Of a DNA stretch of 6,582 nucleotides, positions 1-5,568 are shown one piece after another. This stretch comes from Akkermansiaceae bacterium (lineage in GTDB: Bacteria > Verrucomicrobiota > Verrucomicrobiia > Verrucomicrobiales > Akkermansiaceae), in the NCBI GenBank assembly GCA_023300065.1, contig JALZWJ010000002.1, positions 1 through 6,582 of the forward strand, read 5' to 3'. Below the pieces are notes generated by a model. That model was given only the letters and a program-made list of their open reading frames with translations. It was not told the origin of the DNA and did not search any database. How positions within the stretch are numbered: the stretch's first letter is position 1; the number at the start of each line of letters is the position of its first letter. The translations under genes were made by a program, and so were the position numbers.

Positions 1-23
1 CCTCAAACCAAAACCTTTCAAGT

Positions 24-53
24 GGCAGGTTCCGATGAGGAACCTGCCCTTTT
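24..53 (+). terminator. Intrinsic terminator of an off-window upstream gene
   Basis: A perfect 10-bp stem (24-33 with 39-48, arms GGCAGGTTCC and GGAACCTGCC) closes a 5-base loop, GATGA, and is followed by C and then four T. The reverse strand lacks a T run after the stem, so it works on plus-strand transcripts. It most likely ends a gene lying before the window. An in-frame ATG at 35 lies inside the loop, which makes it an unlikely start for the next gene. Confidence 0.85.
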
Positions 54-97
54 CATTGGCCTCTTGCGTGAAATTGAGACAGACTCGCCTTGGCAAG

Positions 98-622
98 ATG
101 CTTACCCCTGACAACTTCCAATACGCCATGGAGACCACCAAGGTCCTCCACGAGCCTGATCGCCGTATTGAGACCTTTGGCGTCACGCGGTTTGCGTTTG
201 AGATCCTCACCGAGCCCATGGATAGCGTCGGCAAGGTCTGCATCCGCCGTGGAGAAGTCGAAGCACAAAAACCACAGCTTATTAAGCCAGATGGCTTTAC
301 TGAAATTGAGCTCGAGGGCTTCGACCCAAAAGTTCTCAAAGTCATCGACCATTTTAAAGAAAAAGGCCTCGATCTCAGCTTCCTTCAATATGGGTTCCAA
401 TTTAAACGATCAGATGTCTCCACCGAGACCATCCACGATAACCTTGAAAGCGTCTGTGACAAAGCTCTCAAAGCCGTGCGCTACTCCGGGAATCCCTCCC
501 TCGCGATCATCCAAGGAGTTGACGATGCCTGGGAAGTTGGGATCATGAAATTCACCCTCGATATGATCATGAAATCTACAGAGATTAATCGCTTCGATTT
601 CAAACGCCGCGGCCTCCTCTAA
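98..622 (+). CDS. Conserved-looking hypothetical protein, 174 aa, first gene of the accA cluster
   Basis: I do not recognise a family. The protein is soluble-looking: no signal peptide, no membrane segment, mixed charge. It appears alpha/beta, with a charged helix-like stretch around residues 78-90 (KVLKVIDHFKEKG), a hydrophobic/aromatic stretch at 93-102 and a basic C-terminus ending KRRGLL. Cysteines at 48 and 120 form no metal-site pattern. I chose the ATG at 98 because the earlier in-frame ATG at 35 lies in the loop of the upstream terminator and would add a 21-residue tail of unnatural look. No Shine-Dalgarno is visible, so the ATG at 128 (Met11) is a weaker alternative. It ends 17 bases before the LysM-protein gene and codon use is like its neighbours, so it is probably co-transcribed with that gene and accA. 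Strong support for being coding, none for a function. Confidence 0.8.
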   Translation: MLTPDNFQYAMETTKVLHEPDRRIETFGVTRFAFEILTEPMDSVGKVCIRRGEVEAQKPQLIKPDGFTEIELEGFDPKVLKVIDHFKEKGLDLSFLQYGFQFKRSDVSTETIHDNLESVCDKALKAVRYSGNPSLAIIQGVDDAWEVGIMKFTLDMIMKSTEINRFDFKRRGLL

Positions 623-639
623 ATCGATCTTCCCCAGGC

Positions 640-1530
640 ATGAACGGCATCCTCTCACTCATTAAGATCTTTGCGGCGATCCTCGTCCTCGTCATCTTAG
701 GGGGACTCGTCTTTTTCCTTCAAAAATTTAGAGACGAATTTGCTGACCCCGCGCAAGCGACCACTAAGCCGCTCGAACGTATCATTGAAGATAACGAATT
801 GACCGACTTCGAACCCGGCCAACACGAATTTAACCGTGGCTTAGAATTCATCGCCCTCCAGAGACTTGATGAAGCTCGGGAAAAACTCCTCTTTATCCAG
901 AACCTCTACCCCAATTCCGTCAATGCCCCTGAGGCCCGCCGCATCCTCGGCGAAATCAACCTCGATGAGATCCTCTCCATCGAGAACATGGCCAATAAGA
1001 AGAATCACAAAGTCTCCCGCGGAGAAGGCTATCTCCGCATCGCCAATGATCACCAGACTACCTTGGACTGTATCATGTTCCTCAATGGCCTCACCGAGCT
1101 AGAGAGCCTCCACGCAGGTGACGAACTCATCGTCATGAAGCTCGACTTCAAACTCATAGTCAATCTCAGCAAGAGGCGGGTGGAGCTTTTTCATCGTGAC
1201 GATGAGAAGAAAGAACACATCTTCGCGAAGGCCTATCCCATCCAGAGCATCGACCTTGGCAGTCTTGGGTTAGGTGTTTTTCAGACGAAAGTCTCCCGCA
1301 AGTTAGGTGAGATTGATAGCCGGACCTATCCGCCTACTCATTCAAAATTTCGCCATGCCTTGAAAGTCTTAGGTTTTTATCTTAAGACACGCTACGTACA
1401 ATTTCGCCCCGTTCCTGCCGCAGATGCTGAGGACCCAGGACAAGGGATTTTCCTAAAAAACTCCGACATGGAGGAACTCTCGATGCTTATCCGCGTCGGG
1501 AATGCCGTCGAGATTAAGTCAGCCAGATAA
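640..1530 (+). CDS. Membrane-anchored LysM protein with a degenerate L,D-transpeptidase-like (YkuD) domain
   Basis: A 296-aa protein. Residues 5-27 form one hydrophobic membrane segment with little charge before it. Residues 60-105 look like a TPR-type helical pair (FNRGLEFIALQRLDEAREKL, then a NLYPNS turn). Residues 122-166 match LysM, the peptidoglycan-binding domain (HKVSRGEGYLRIA, LNGL, LHAGDELIV). Residues 169-292 follow the layout of a YkuD domain: an opening strand FKLIVNLSKRRVELF, and a closing GIFLKNSDMEEL...VGNAVEI that parallels the family's CIRL..ED.EEL...GT.VEI. The catalytic Cys of the SHGC motif is replaced, and no Cys exists after residue 144; the upstream family His appears as Gln253. 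I infer a non-catalytic envelope protein held in the inner membrane and touching the cell wall. The alignment is from memory, so the YkuD call is moderate; LysM and the membrane segment are firm. It lies between the hypothetical gene and accA. Confidence 0.85.
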   Translation: MNGILSLIKIFAAILVLVILGGLVFFLQKFRDEFADPAQATTKPLERIIEDNELTDFEPGQHEFNRGLEFIALQRLDEAREKLLFIQNLYPNSVNAPEARRILGEINLDEILSIENMANKKNHKVSRGEGYLRIANDHQTTLDCIMFLNGLTELESLHAGDELIVMKLDFKLIVNLSKRRVELFHRDDEKKEHIFAKAYPIQSIDLGSLGLGVFQTKVSRKLGEIDSRTYPPTHSKFRHALKVLGFYLKTRYVQFRPVPAADAEDPGQGIFLKNSDMEELSMLIRVGNAVEIKSAR

Positions 1531-1555
1531 CTATTTTCCCAACAAACCACTTACT

Positions 1556-2509
1556 ATGGAATTGCTCGAATTTGAGAAGCCTATCGCCGAACTTCAGAAA
1601 GAACTAGAAGCTCTTAAGAAGAAGTCCCACTCGCAGAATATTGACCTCAGTTCTGAAATCTCTGGCATCGAGGGCAAGCTCGTGGATACCCGCCGTCATA
1701 TTTACGAAAACCTCTCCCCCTGGCAACGTGTTCAGATCGCCCGTCATACCAAGCGGCCCTTCATGTTAGATTATATTGCCAGAGCCTTCACCGACTTTAC
1801 CGAGCTCCATGGCGACCGCATCATCGGTGATGACGCCGCCATGCCCGGTGGCTTTGCCACCATCGATGGCCAACGCTGCGTCATTCTCGGACACCAAAAA
1901 GGCCGTGACCTGAAAGAGAACCTCAAGCGTAACTTTGGCAGCGCCCACCCTGAGGGCTATCGTAAGGCGCTCCGTCTCATGGAACTTGCCAATAAGTTCT
2001 CCCTTCCCATCATCACCCTCATCGATACCCCCGGAGCCTTCCCTGGTATCGGTGCTGAAGAGCGCAACATCGCAGAAGCGATCGCCCGCAACCTTCGCGA
2101 AATGATGGTGCTCAATGTCCCCATCATCGCCGTCGTCCTCGGAGAGGGTGGCTCAGGGGGGGCTCTCGGCATCGGAGTCGCTGACCGCGTCTTGATGATG
2201 GAAAACGCCTATTATTCCGTCATCAGCCCAGAGGGCTGCGCGGCCATCCTTTGGAAGCACCGCAAGCACGCACCAGAAGCGGCAGATGCTATGAAGATCG
2301 CCGCCCCTGACCTCGCCAAACTTGGCCTTATCGATGGCGTCATCAAAGAAGTCCCCGGTGGTGCCCACCATGACCCCGATGCCGCTGCTGACGCCCTCAA
2401 ACAAAAGATCTCCGGTGAGCTCAAAGAACTCCTCAAACTTTCCCCAAAAGACCTCAAAGCCCAGCGTTACCAAAAGTTCCGCAAATTCGGCGAATGGACC
2501 GAAGGGTAG
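1556..2509 (+). CDS. accA: Acetyl-CoA carboxylase carboxyltransferase subunit alpha
   Basis: AccA pairs with AccD to form the carboxyltransferase that moves CO2 from biotinylated AccB to acetyl-CoA, giving malonyl-CoA, the first step of fatty-acid synthesis in the cytoplasm. The protein has 317 aa, matching the usual length (about 319 in E. coli). Hallmarks seen: the N-terminal LEFEKPIAEL helix; LSPWQRVQIARHTKRP (53-68); the HGDR motif (85-88); IDTPGAFPGIGAEERN (156-171); the oxyanion-type GEGGSGGALGIGVADRVLM (196-214); and SVISPEGCAAILWK (221-234). The start is the ATG at 1556; a longer frame from 1502 overlaps the preceding gene and gives a non-homologous extension. No Shine-Dalgarno is present. 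It lies 25 bases after the LysM gene, so it is probably the last gene of that transcript. accD is not in this window. Very secure. Confidence 0.98.
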   Translation: MELLEFEKPIAELQKELEALKKKSHSQNIDLSSEISGIEGKLVDTRRHIYENLSPWQRVQIARHTKRPFMLDYIARAFTDFTELHGDRIIGDDAAMPGGFATIDGQRCVILGHQKGRDLKENLKRNFGSAHPEGYRKALRLMELANKFSLPIITLIDTPGAFPGIGAEERNIAEAIARNLREMMVLNVPIIAVVLGEGGSGGALGIGVADRVLMMENAYYSVISPEGCAAILWKHRKHAPEAADAMKIAAPDLAKLGLIDGVIKEVPGGAHHDPDAAADALKQKISGELKELLKLSPKDLKAQRYQKFRKFGEWTEG

Positions 2510-2533
2510 GGGGGGATGGAGCGGGCGTCCCGC
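2504..2533 (+). other. Possible G-quadruplex and overlapping small hairpin at the accA stop codon
   Basis: Four G-triplets (2504-2506, 2509-2511, 2513-2515, 2523-2525) with loops of 2, 1 and 7 bases fit the usual quadruplex pattern; the accA stop codon TAG (2507-2509) lies inside it. The last G-tract also forms one arm of a hairpin GCGGG-CGT-CCCGC (2521-2533). The two folds exclude each other. No T run follows, so this is not a standard intrinsic terminator. Function unknown. Confidence 0.35.
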
Positions 2534-3022
2534 GCCTATCGGCGGTGACTTCACGACGAGTTCTGATCGAGACGTCTCACAGGGGGCGCGCTGGAAGGTG
2601 AATTAAGCAACGGCGAAAGCTTTTCTGCTCATTTGCCGAACCAGTGCTTTTGTCGGTGCCCCGACGATTCCGCGCGGAGCGATGCTCTGATTAGCTCTCA
2701 TGGAGAATATTGATAGTCTTTTGAGAGGCCTGGTCTCGGGAGAATAGAGTGGGGGATGGTTTCTTTTTTTTAATGCGTTGATCTTGGTTGGGGGGCACTG
2801 GTTTCGGGATCTTCGACTCAATTCCATTTTTTATTTAAGGCGGCTTTAACGCCGCTTTAAGGATATTACCACTGAGGGTTTAATATGCCGGAATGCCTTT
2901 TTCTGATCTTATTAAGACTTCTTGATTATCAGTTTTTTAGATCGTTTGTGTCATCTTTAAATAACGTTGAACGAAAATCTCCGGAGAGGGTCTATATCAC
3001 CAATTCCTGAATTTCTGGTCTT
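2510..3022. other. Gene-free stretch of about 510 bases between accA and the NlpC/P60 gene
   Basis: I find no convincing gene here. A 74-codon minus-strand frame (2603-2827) has an Arg/Lys/Pro/Ser-rich, unnatural translation. The first half is GC-rich with G runs and small hairpins, for example GTCGG-TGCC-CCGAC near 2653-2666. The last 200 bases are AT-rich, as expected of a promoter region for the gene at 3023. The best -35/-10 pair I can offer is TTGAAC (2967-2972) with TATATC (2993-2998), but the 20-base spacing is too long for a firm call. A GGAGAGGG at 2983-2990 is too far from the start to be its ribosome binding site. Confidence 0.5.
2834..2861. repeat. Inverted repeat (hairpin) without a T tail
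   Basis: Arms TTTAAGGCGGC (2834-2844) and GCCGCTTTAAG (2851-2861) form an 11-bp stem with two G-T pairs and loop TTTAAC. T-rich DNA lies before it on the plus strand, not after, and the minus strand has A-rich sequence after the stem. It is therefore not a canonical intrinsic terminator in either direction. It may be an operator, an RNA hairpin or part of a dispersed repeat. Confidence 0.5.
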
Positions 3023-3808
3023 ATGAAACGCTTCCCCTTTACCTTTCAAAAATCCGCCGGCTTGCTCGTGAGCCTGAGTTTGTCGAGTTGCCAAGTAAGC
3101 CCCGAGTGGGCTTACGATTCCCGTTCGCTGAACGTCACCCCTCACTTCCAGCATGCACAAGGGCCTGGCGTGTCTGCTGTAGGCCATCCGAACCAAGCAT
3201 TACAGATGACTGCTCCGTATGGCCATGCTCAGGCTACGCCTACCTATTTAGAAGCTAGCAGGATGGTGCAGCCGGCTCCCATGATGATTCCTCGTCACCA
3301 AGTGTTCGTGCCCCAACAACCCCGCCCTCAGCCCAAGGCTGTCGTGGCACCAAGGCCACAACCCAGACCGCAGACGTCGCAGAAAGCATCAATCCCTCGT
3401 GGAAAAGTCCGGTTCGTGAATGGTCGCGCCATTGCCCCGGCAGATGCTCCCGCAGTGGTGCGTCGCGCCGTCGAGGCCGGGAACCGGATGAATAAATTTC
3501 CCTATAAATGGGGCGGCGGACACGCCTTGCTCGATGATACGGGATACGATTGCTCCGGCGCCGTGAGCTACGTCCTGCGTGAGGCAGGGATTATGCCGGA
3601 TCAACGGACCTCAAGCGGTTTCCTGAACTTTGGCGAAGCGGGTGCGGGAGACTGGATCACGGTTTGGGCTAAAGATGGTCATGTCTTTATGACCGTCGGC
3701 GGCCTGCGCCTAGACACGGGAGGCTCTACCACGCGGACGGGGCCACGTTGGAAACCTGAAAGTAGACACTATAATGGGTTCGTCGCTCGCCATCCCAGGG
3801 GGCTTTAG
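3023..3808 (+). CDS. NlpC/P60-family lipoprotein, probable peptidoglycan endopeptidase
   Basis: A 261-aa protein. A basic start and a hydrophobic stretch end in the lipobox LSSC with Cys23, so it should be a lipoprotein; Gln follows the Cys, which by the E. coli rule favours the outer membrane. Residues about 40-80 are low-complexity, and 82-125 form a Pro/Gln/Arg-rich linker (RPQPKAV, RPQPRPQ) suited to spanning the periplasm. The catalytic domain occupies about 141-261. It shows FPYKWGGGH (159-167), YDCSGAVSYVLREAGI (175-190) with nucleophile Cys177, and GHVFM (219-223) with catalytic His220; the third polar residue is not obvious. The C-terminus GPRWKP...GFVARHPRGL is a motif I recall from related cell-wall hydrolases. 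The family cleaves gamma-D-Glu-diamino acid bonds in peptide stems. The ATG at 3023 is supported by the signal peptide; no Shine-Dalgarno is seen. It is flanked by long spacers, so probably monocistronic. Confidence 0.92.
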   Translation: MKRFPFTFQKSAGLLVSLSLSSCQVSPEWAYDSRSLNVTPHFQHAQGPGVSAVGHPNQALQMTAPYGHAQATPTYLEASRMVQPAPMMIPRHQVFVPQQPRPQPKAVVAPRPQPRPQTSQKASIPRGKVRFVNGRAIAPADAPAVVRRAVEAGNRMNKFPYKWGGGHALLDDTGYDCSGAVSYVLREAGIMPDQRTSSGFLNFGEAGAGDWITVWAKDGHVFMTVGGLRLDTGGSTTRTGPRWKPESRHYNGFVARHPRGL

Positions 3809-4112
3809 GCGTTACCGCTTTGACTTCTTTATCGGAAAAGCCTCTTGCAAGGTGACACTCGAGCTGACTGAGTCTTGCGACTGATCGAGCACGTGCGCAC
3901 TTATATCCTATCCCTCACGACTGGGCGCTTTTGCTGGCCTCCGCCGCCGTCGCTAGGGGATTATTTTCCTTTTCCAAAAATGCTGTCCCGCAACCTTTGC
4001 TGGGCAGCATTTTTTATGCCCTGAAACCCTTTCAAAGACCGCGCTCGCTTTCGCATTCTCGAATTCAGTTGCCGCTCGCCTGTTTTGCCGGAAAACTTCC
4101 GCACCCTCTCCC
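3809..4112 (+). other. 304-base spacer carrying a terminator; possible long 3' leader or small RNA
   Basis: No gene is convincing here. A 61-codon plus-strand frame (3931-4116) runs straight through the terminator stem and reads as random. From the NlpC stop to the terminator there are about 170 bases with some pairing potential: CTCGA and TCGAG arms near 3859 and 3884, and the palindrome GCACGTGC near 3889. After the terminator, 4016-4112 is pyrimidine-rich and leads to the small gene at 4113 with no Shine-Dalgarno. I cannot match this to a known RNA family. Confidence 0.4.
3976..4015. terminator. Strong bidirectional intrinsic terminator
   Basis: AAAAATGCTG (3976-3985) pairs with CAGCATTTTT (4005-4014). 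Inside it CCC pairs with GGG and GCAA pairs with TTGC around a 3-base loop, giving 17 base pairs with only T3986 and T4001 unpaired. Six T follow on the plus strand and five on the minus strand. It ends plus-strand transcription from the NlpC/P60 side and could also stop minus-strand transcripts coming from the methyltransferase gene. Confidence 0.88.
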
Positions 4113-4361
4113 ATGAACTTCCCTGATTTAGCCAAGCTCCTCGAGGCCCGTATTACCGTGATCACCGACCATGAATTCCGCGACCGGGATGCTGCGGCCC
4201 ACCTTGAAGCCCTAAAAAGTGTCAGCGAAGAAATCACCTCCTGGCATGAAACGCACCGAGGGGAGATCGATGGAAACCTAGACCACTTTCTCACTGGAGC
4301 TAGTTACCAAAAAGCCCTCCTCTATCTTGAGTCAGGGATGAGGCGACCTTGCGGGGAGTGA
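4113..4361 (+). CDS. Small hypothetical protein, 82 aa
   Basis: I do not recognise a characterised family. The sequence reads as a genuine small soluble protein: largely helical, acidic in the first two thirds, without signal peptide or membrane segment. Helix-like stretches are DLAKLLEARITVI (5-17), AAAHLEALKSVSEEITSWHE (27-46) and ASYQKALLYLES (63-74). Five histidines and conserved-looking FRDRDAA (22-28) stand out, but no catalytic motif is evident. The ATG at 4113 is the first in frame after the bidirectional terminator; the preceding bases are CT-rich with no Shine-Dalgarno. It converges on the methyltransferase gene, with 22 bases between the two stop codons and no clear terminator there. 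Codon use is like its neighbours. Confidence 0.75.
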   Translation: MNFPDLAKLLEARITVITDHEFRDRDAAAHLEALKSVSEEITSWHETHRGEIDGNLDHFLTGASYQKALLYLESGMRRPCGE

Positions 4362-4383
4362 ACTCGCTCTCGCGGGCACTGGC

Positions 4384-5352
4384 CTAGGAAGGCTCTGAAA
4401 AATCACCCGTCAGTAAAGTGGTGTCTTCAGACTGATAACGATAATCGTCTATCTCCACGCTCCATTTTGCATTGGAGTGTCCCTTGCCAAAAGGCTCATG
4501 GATAAAGTGGACTTTAATGCGCGTGCCGATGCTCACGTGGATCGTGTCGCCGATCGGGAAGAGGGTTCGGCCCCAATGCGTATCGGGGCAGTCCGGGGCA
4601 TTCGATAGCTCCACCGTCTTGGCGGACTTGGTTTCGAACCACGCGGCGAGGGCGTTGATCTCACCTTCGCATTCCGAGATGAACTCTAGCTTGGTTTCAA
4701 AGGTCCCATTGGATTCGGCGACGGAGCAGGTGTGGCTATCGACGGTCCACATGAGCTGGCCATCGCAGGCCAGATCTTCTGGGGTAATGTGATGGCAGCT
4801 GGGCTCGGTGCGCCGCTGGGTGTCATCGCCCACGAGGGAAAGATCCACGCCGTAGGGACGACTATACCAGAACTCGATTTCCTCCTGCAGATACTTATCG
4901 TAGGCCGGAGCCATCCACGAGGTCGTGGTTCCAGGGATCATCACGCCGCCGGGCTTCAGCCAGCGATCACGGGCCTCGATGACAATCGGAAGGAGGTTTT
5001 CGTCCACCCCATATCCGCCCAGCCACTCGGAGACGATGACATCGACCTTCTCAGGCAGGTCCAGAGACTCCATCTCTCCTTGAATCACGGTAATCTGATC
5101 ACTCAGACCATTCGCGGCAATAATCTGCTTGGCAGACTGAGCAACCGGTGACCGCTCCACCGCGTAGACTTGTTTTGCCCCGGCTTGGGCCGCGAAGATG
5201 CTCAGGATCCCCGTGCCAGCACCGATGTCCAAGACGACTGAATCAGGCGTCACCACCTCAGCTAAGGCATCCCGAAAGGCCTTACAGCGGACTTCATCCT
5301 GCAACATAGATCCATGATTCGAGAGGTCCCGGTAGCTGATTTCAATGCCCAT
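4384..5352 (-). CDS. Protein arginine N-methyltransferase-like enzyme (type I PRMT fold)
   Basis: A 322-aa protein co-linear with human PRMT1 from end to end, as far as I can align it from memory. PRMTs transfer methyl groups from S-adenosylmethionine to arginine guanidino nitrogens. Visible in order: HGSMLQDEVR (13-22), like the PRMT1 segment HEEMLKDEVR; motif I VVLDIGAGTGILSIFAAQAGA (39-59); acidic ribose-binding Glu66 in VYAVERS; Glu95 before LDLPEKVD; the double-E loop SEWLGGYGVDEN with Glu109 and Glu118, nine residues apart as in PRMTs; ARDRWLKPGG (127-136); the dimerisation-arm signature YGVDLS (167-172); and the THW loop (258-260) in the C-terminal barrel. The N-terminal YFxxY helix is only partly kept (EISY). 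An L11-type methyltransferase is unlikely because the THW loop and barrel are present. It is transcribed away from the spermidine-synthase-like gene; the ATG at 5352 has no Shine-Dalgarno. Family placement is strong; substrate unknown. Confidence 0.9.
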   Translation of the reverse strand: MGIEISYRDLSNHGSMLQDEVRCKAFRDALAEVVTPDSVVLDIGAGTGILSIFAAQAGAKQVYAVERSPVAQSAKQIIAANGLSDQITVIQGEMESLDLPEKVDVIVSEWLGGYGVDENLLPIVIEARDRWLKPGGVMIPGTTTSWMAPAYDKYLQEEIEFWYSRPYGVDLSLVGDDTQRRTEPSCHHITPEDLACDGQLMWTVDSHTCSVAESNGTFETKLEFISECEGEINALAAWFETKSAKTVELSNAPDCPDTHWGRTLFPIGDTIHVSIGTRIKVHFIHEPFGKGHSNAKWSVEIDDYRYQSEDTTLLTGDFSEPS

Positions 5353-5381
5353 GAGTGATTGCTATGGCTAAGAGTCTTCTT

Positions 5382-5393
5382 TTTCAATCCTTT
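5382..5393 (+). repeat. Outer inverted repeat, left arm
   Basis: TTTCAATCCTTT is the exact reverse complement of AAAGGATTGAAA at 6339-6350. Both lie outside the longer 34-base inverted repeat, in nested order, so the flanks of the spermidine-synthase-like gene mirror each other twice. A 12-base match alone could be chance; the symmetry makes it worth noting. Confidence 0.45.
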
Positions 5394-5442
5394 CGTTTCA
5401 GGAGTGCCATATTAGCGGCTGGCGAATACTCGCAAAGGAGTC

Positions 5443-5458
5443 GCGGCGCCCTCGCCGC
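5443..5458. repeat. GC-rich REP-like hairpin in the divergent promoter region
   Basis: GCGGCG (5443-5448) and CGCCGC (5453-5458) form a perfect 6-bp stem with loop CCCT, in the 216-base spacer between the two divergent genes. It is much richer in GC than the AT-rich repeat next to it. Its look (GGAGTCGCGGCGCCCTCGCC) recalls dispersed palindromes I associate with Verrucomicrobiota, though I cannot search for other copies. Confidence 0.45.
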
Positions 5459-5479
5459 TTATCCCCCCCAGTTCTCTCT

Positions 5480-5513
5480 GTTTCGAATTTCAAAATTTAG
5501 AAATTAGGATTTC
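5480..5513 (+). repeat. 34-base inverted repeat, left arm
   Basis: This AT-rich stretch is the reverse complement of 6292-6325 at 32 of 34 positions. The inner 25 bases (5489-5513) are exact, then two mismatches, then seven more matches (GTTTCGA). The arm lies directly before the spermidine-synthase-like gene, and the arms are 778 bases apart. Within the arm, AATTTC and GAAATT can pair as a small hairpin. Confidence 0.85.
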
Positions 5514-5568
5514 CCCACCTCCCGTCAATGCCCTTGCCGAGGTGGCAGATTTGACAATACTTTGCCCC

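Noticed and set aside
35..97. N-terminal extension of the first gene from the ATG at 35
   Set aside because: The ATG lies in the loop of a perfect terminator stem and the added 21 residues look non-coding; ATG at 98 is preferred.
1502..1555. Longer accA start overlapping the LysM gene
   Set aside because: AccA homology begins at the ATG at 1556 (MELLEFEKPI), and the extension overlaps the preceding stop region.
2603..2827. 74-codon minus-strand frame in the gap after accA
   Set aside because: Translation is rich in Arg, Lys, Pro and Ser with no domain or plausible fold; no start signal. It could be part of a dispersed repeat but I cannot support a gene.
2967..2998. Promoter TTGAAC / TATATC upstream of the NlpC/P60 gene
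   Set aside because: The 20-base spacing is too long and the -10 match is weak; not called.
3931..4116. 61-codon plus-strand frame
   Set aside because: It runs through both arms of the strong terminator and overlaps the start of the gene at 4113; the translation looks random.
4732..5151. 139-codon plus-strand frame opposite the PRMT-like gene
   Set aside because: It is antisense to a gene with clear family motifs; its own translation shows no domain, so it is a shadow of codon bias.
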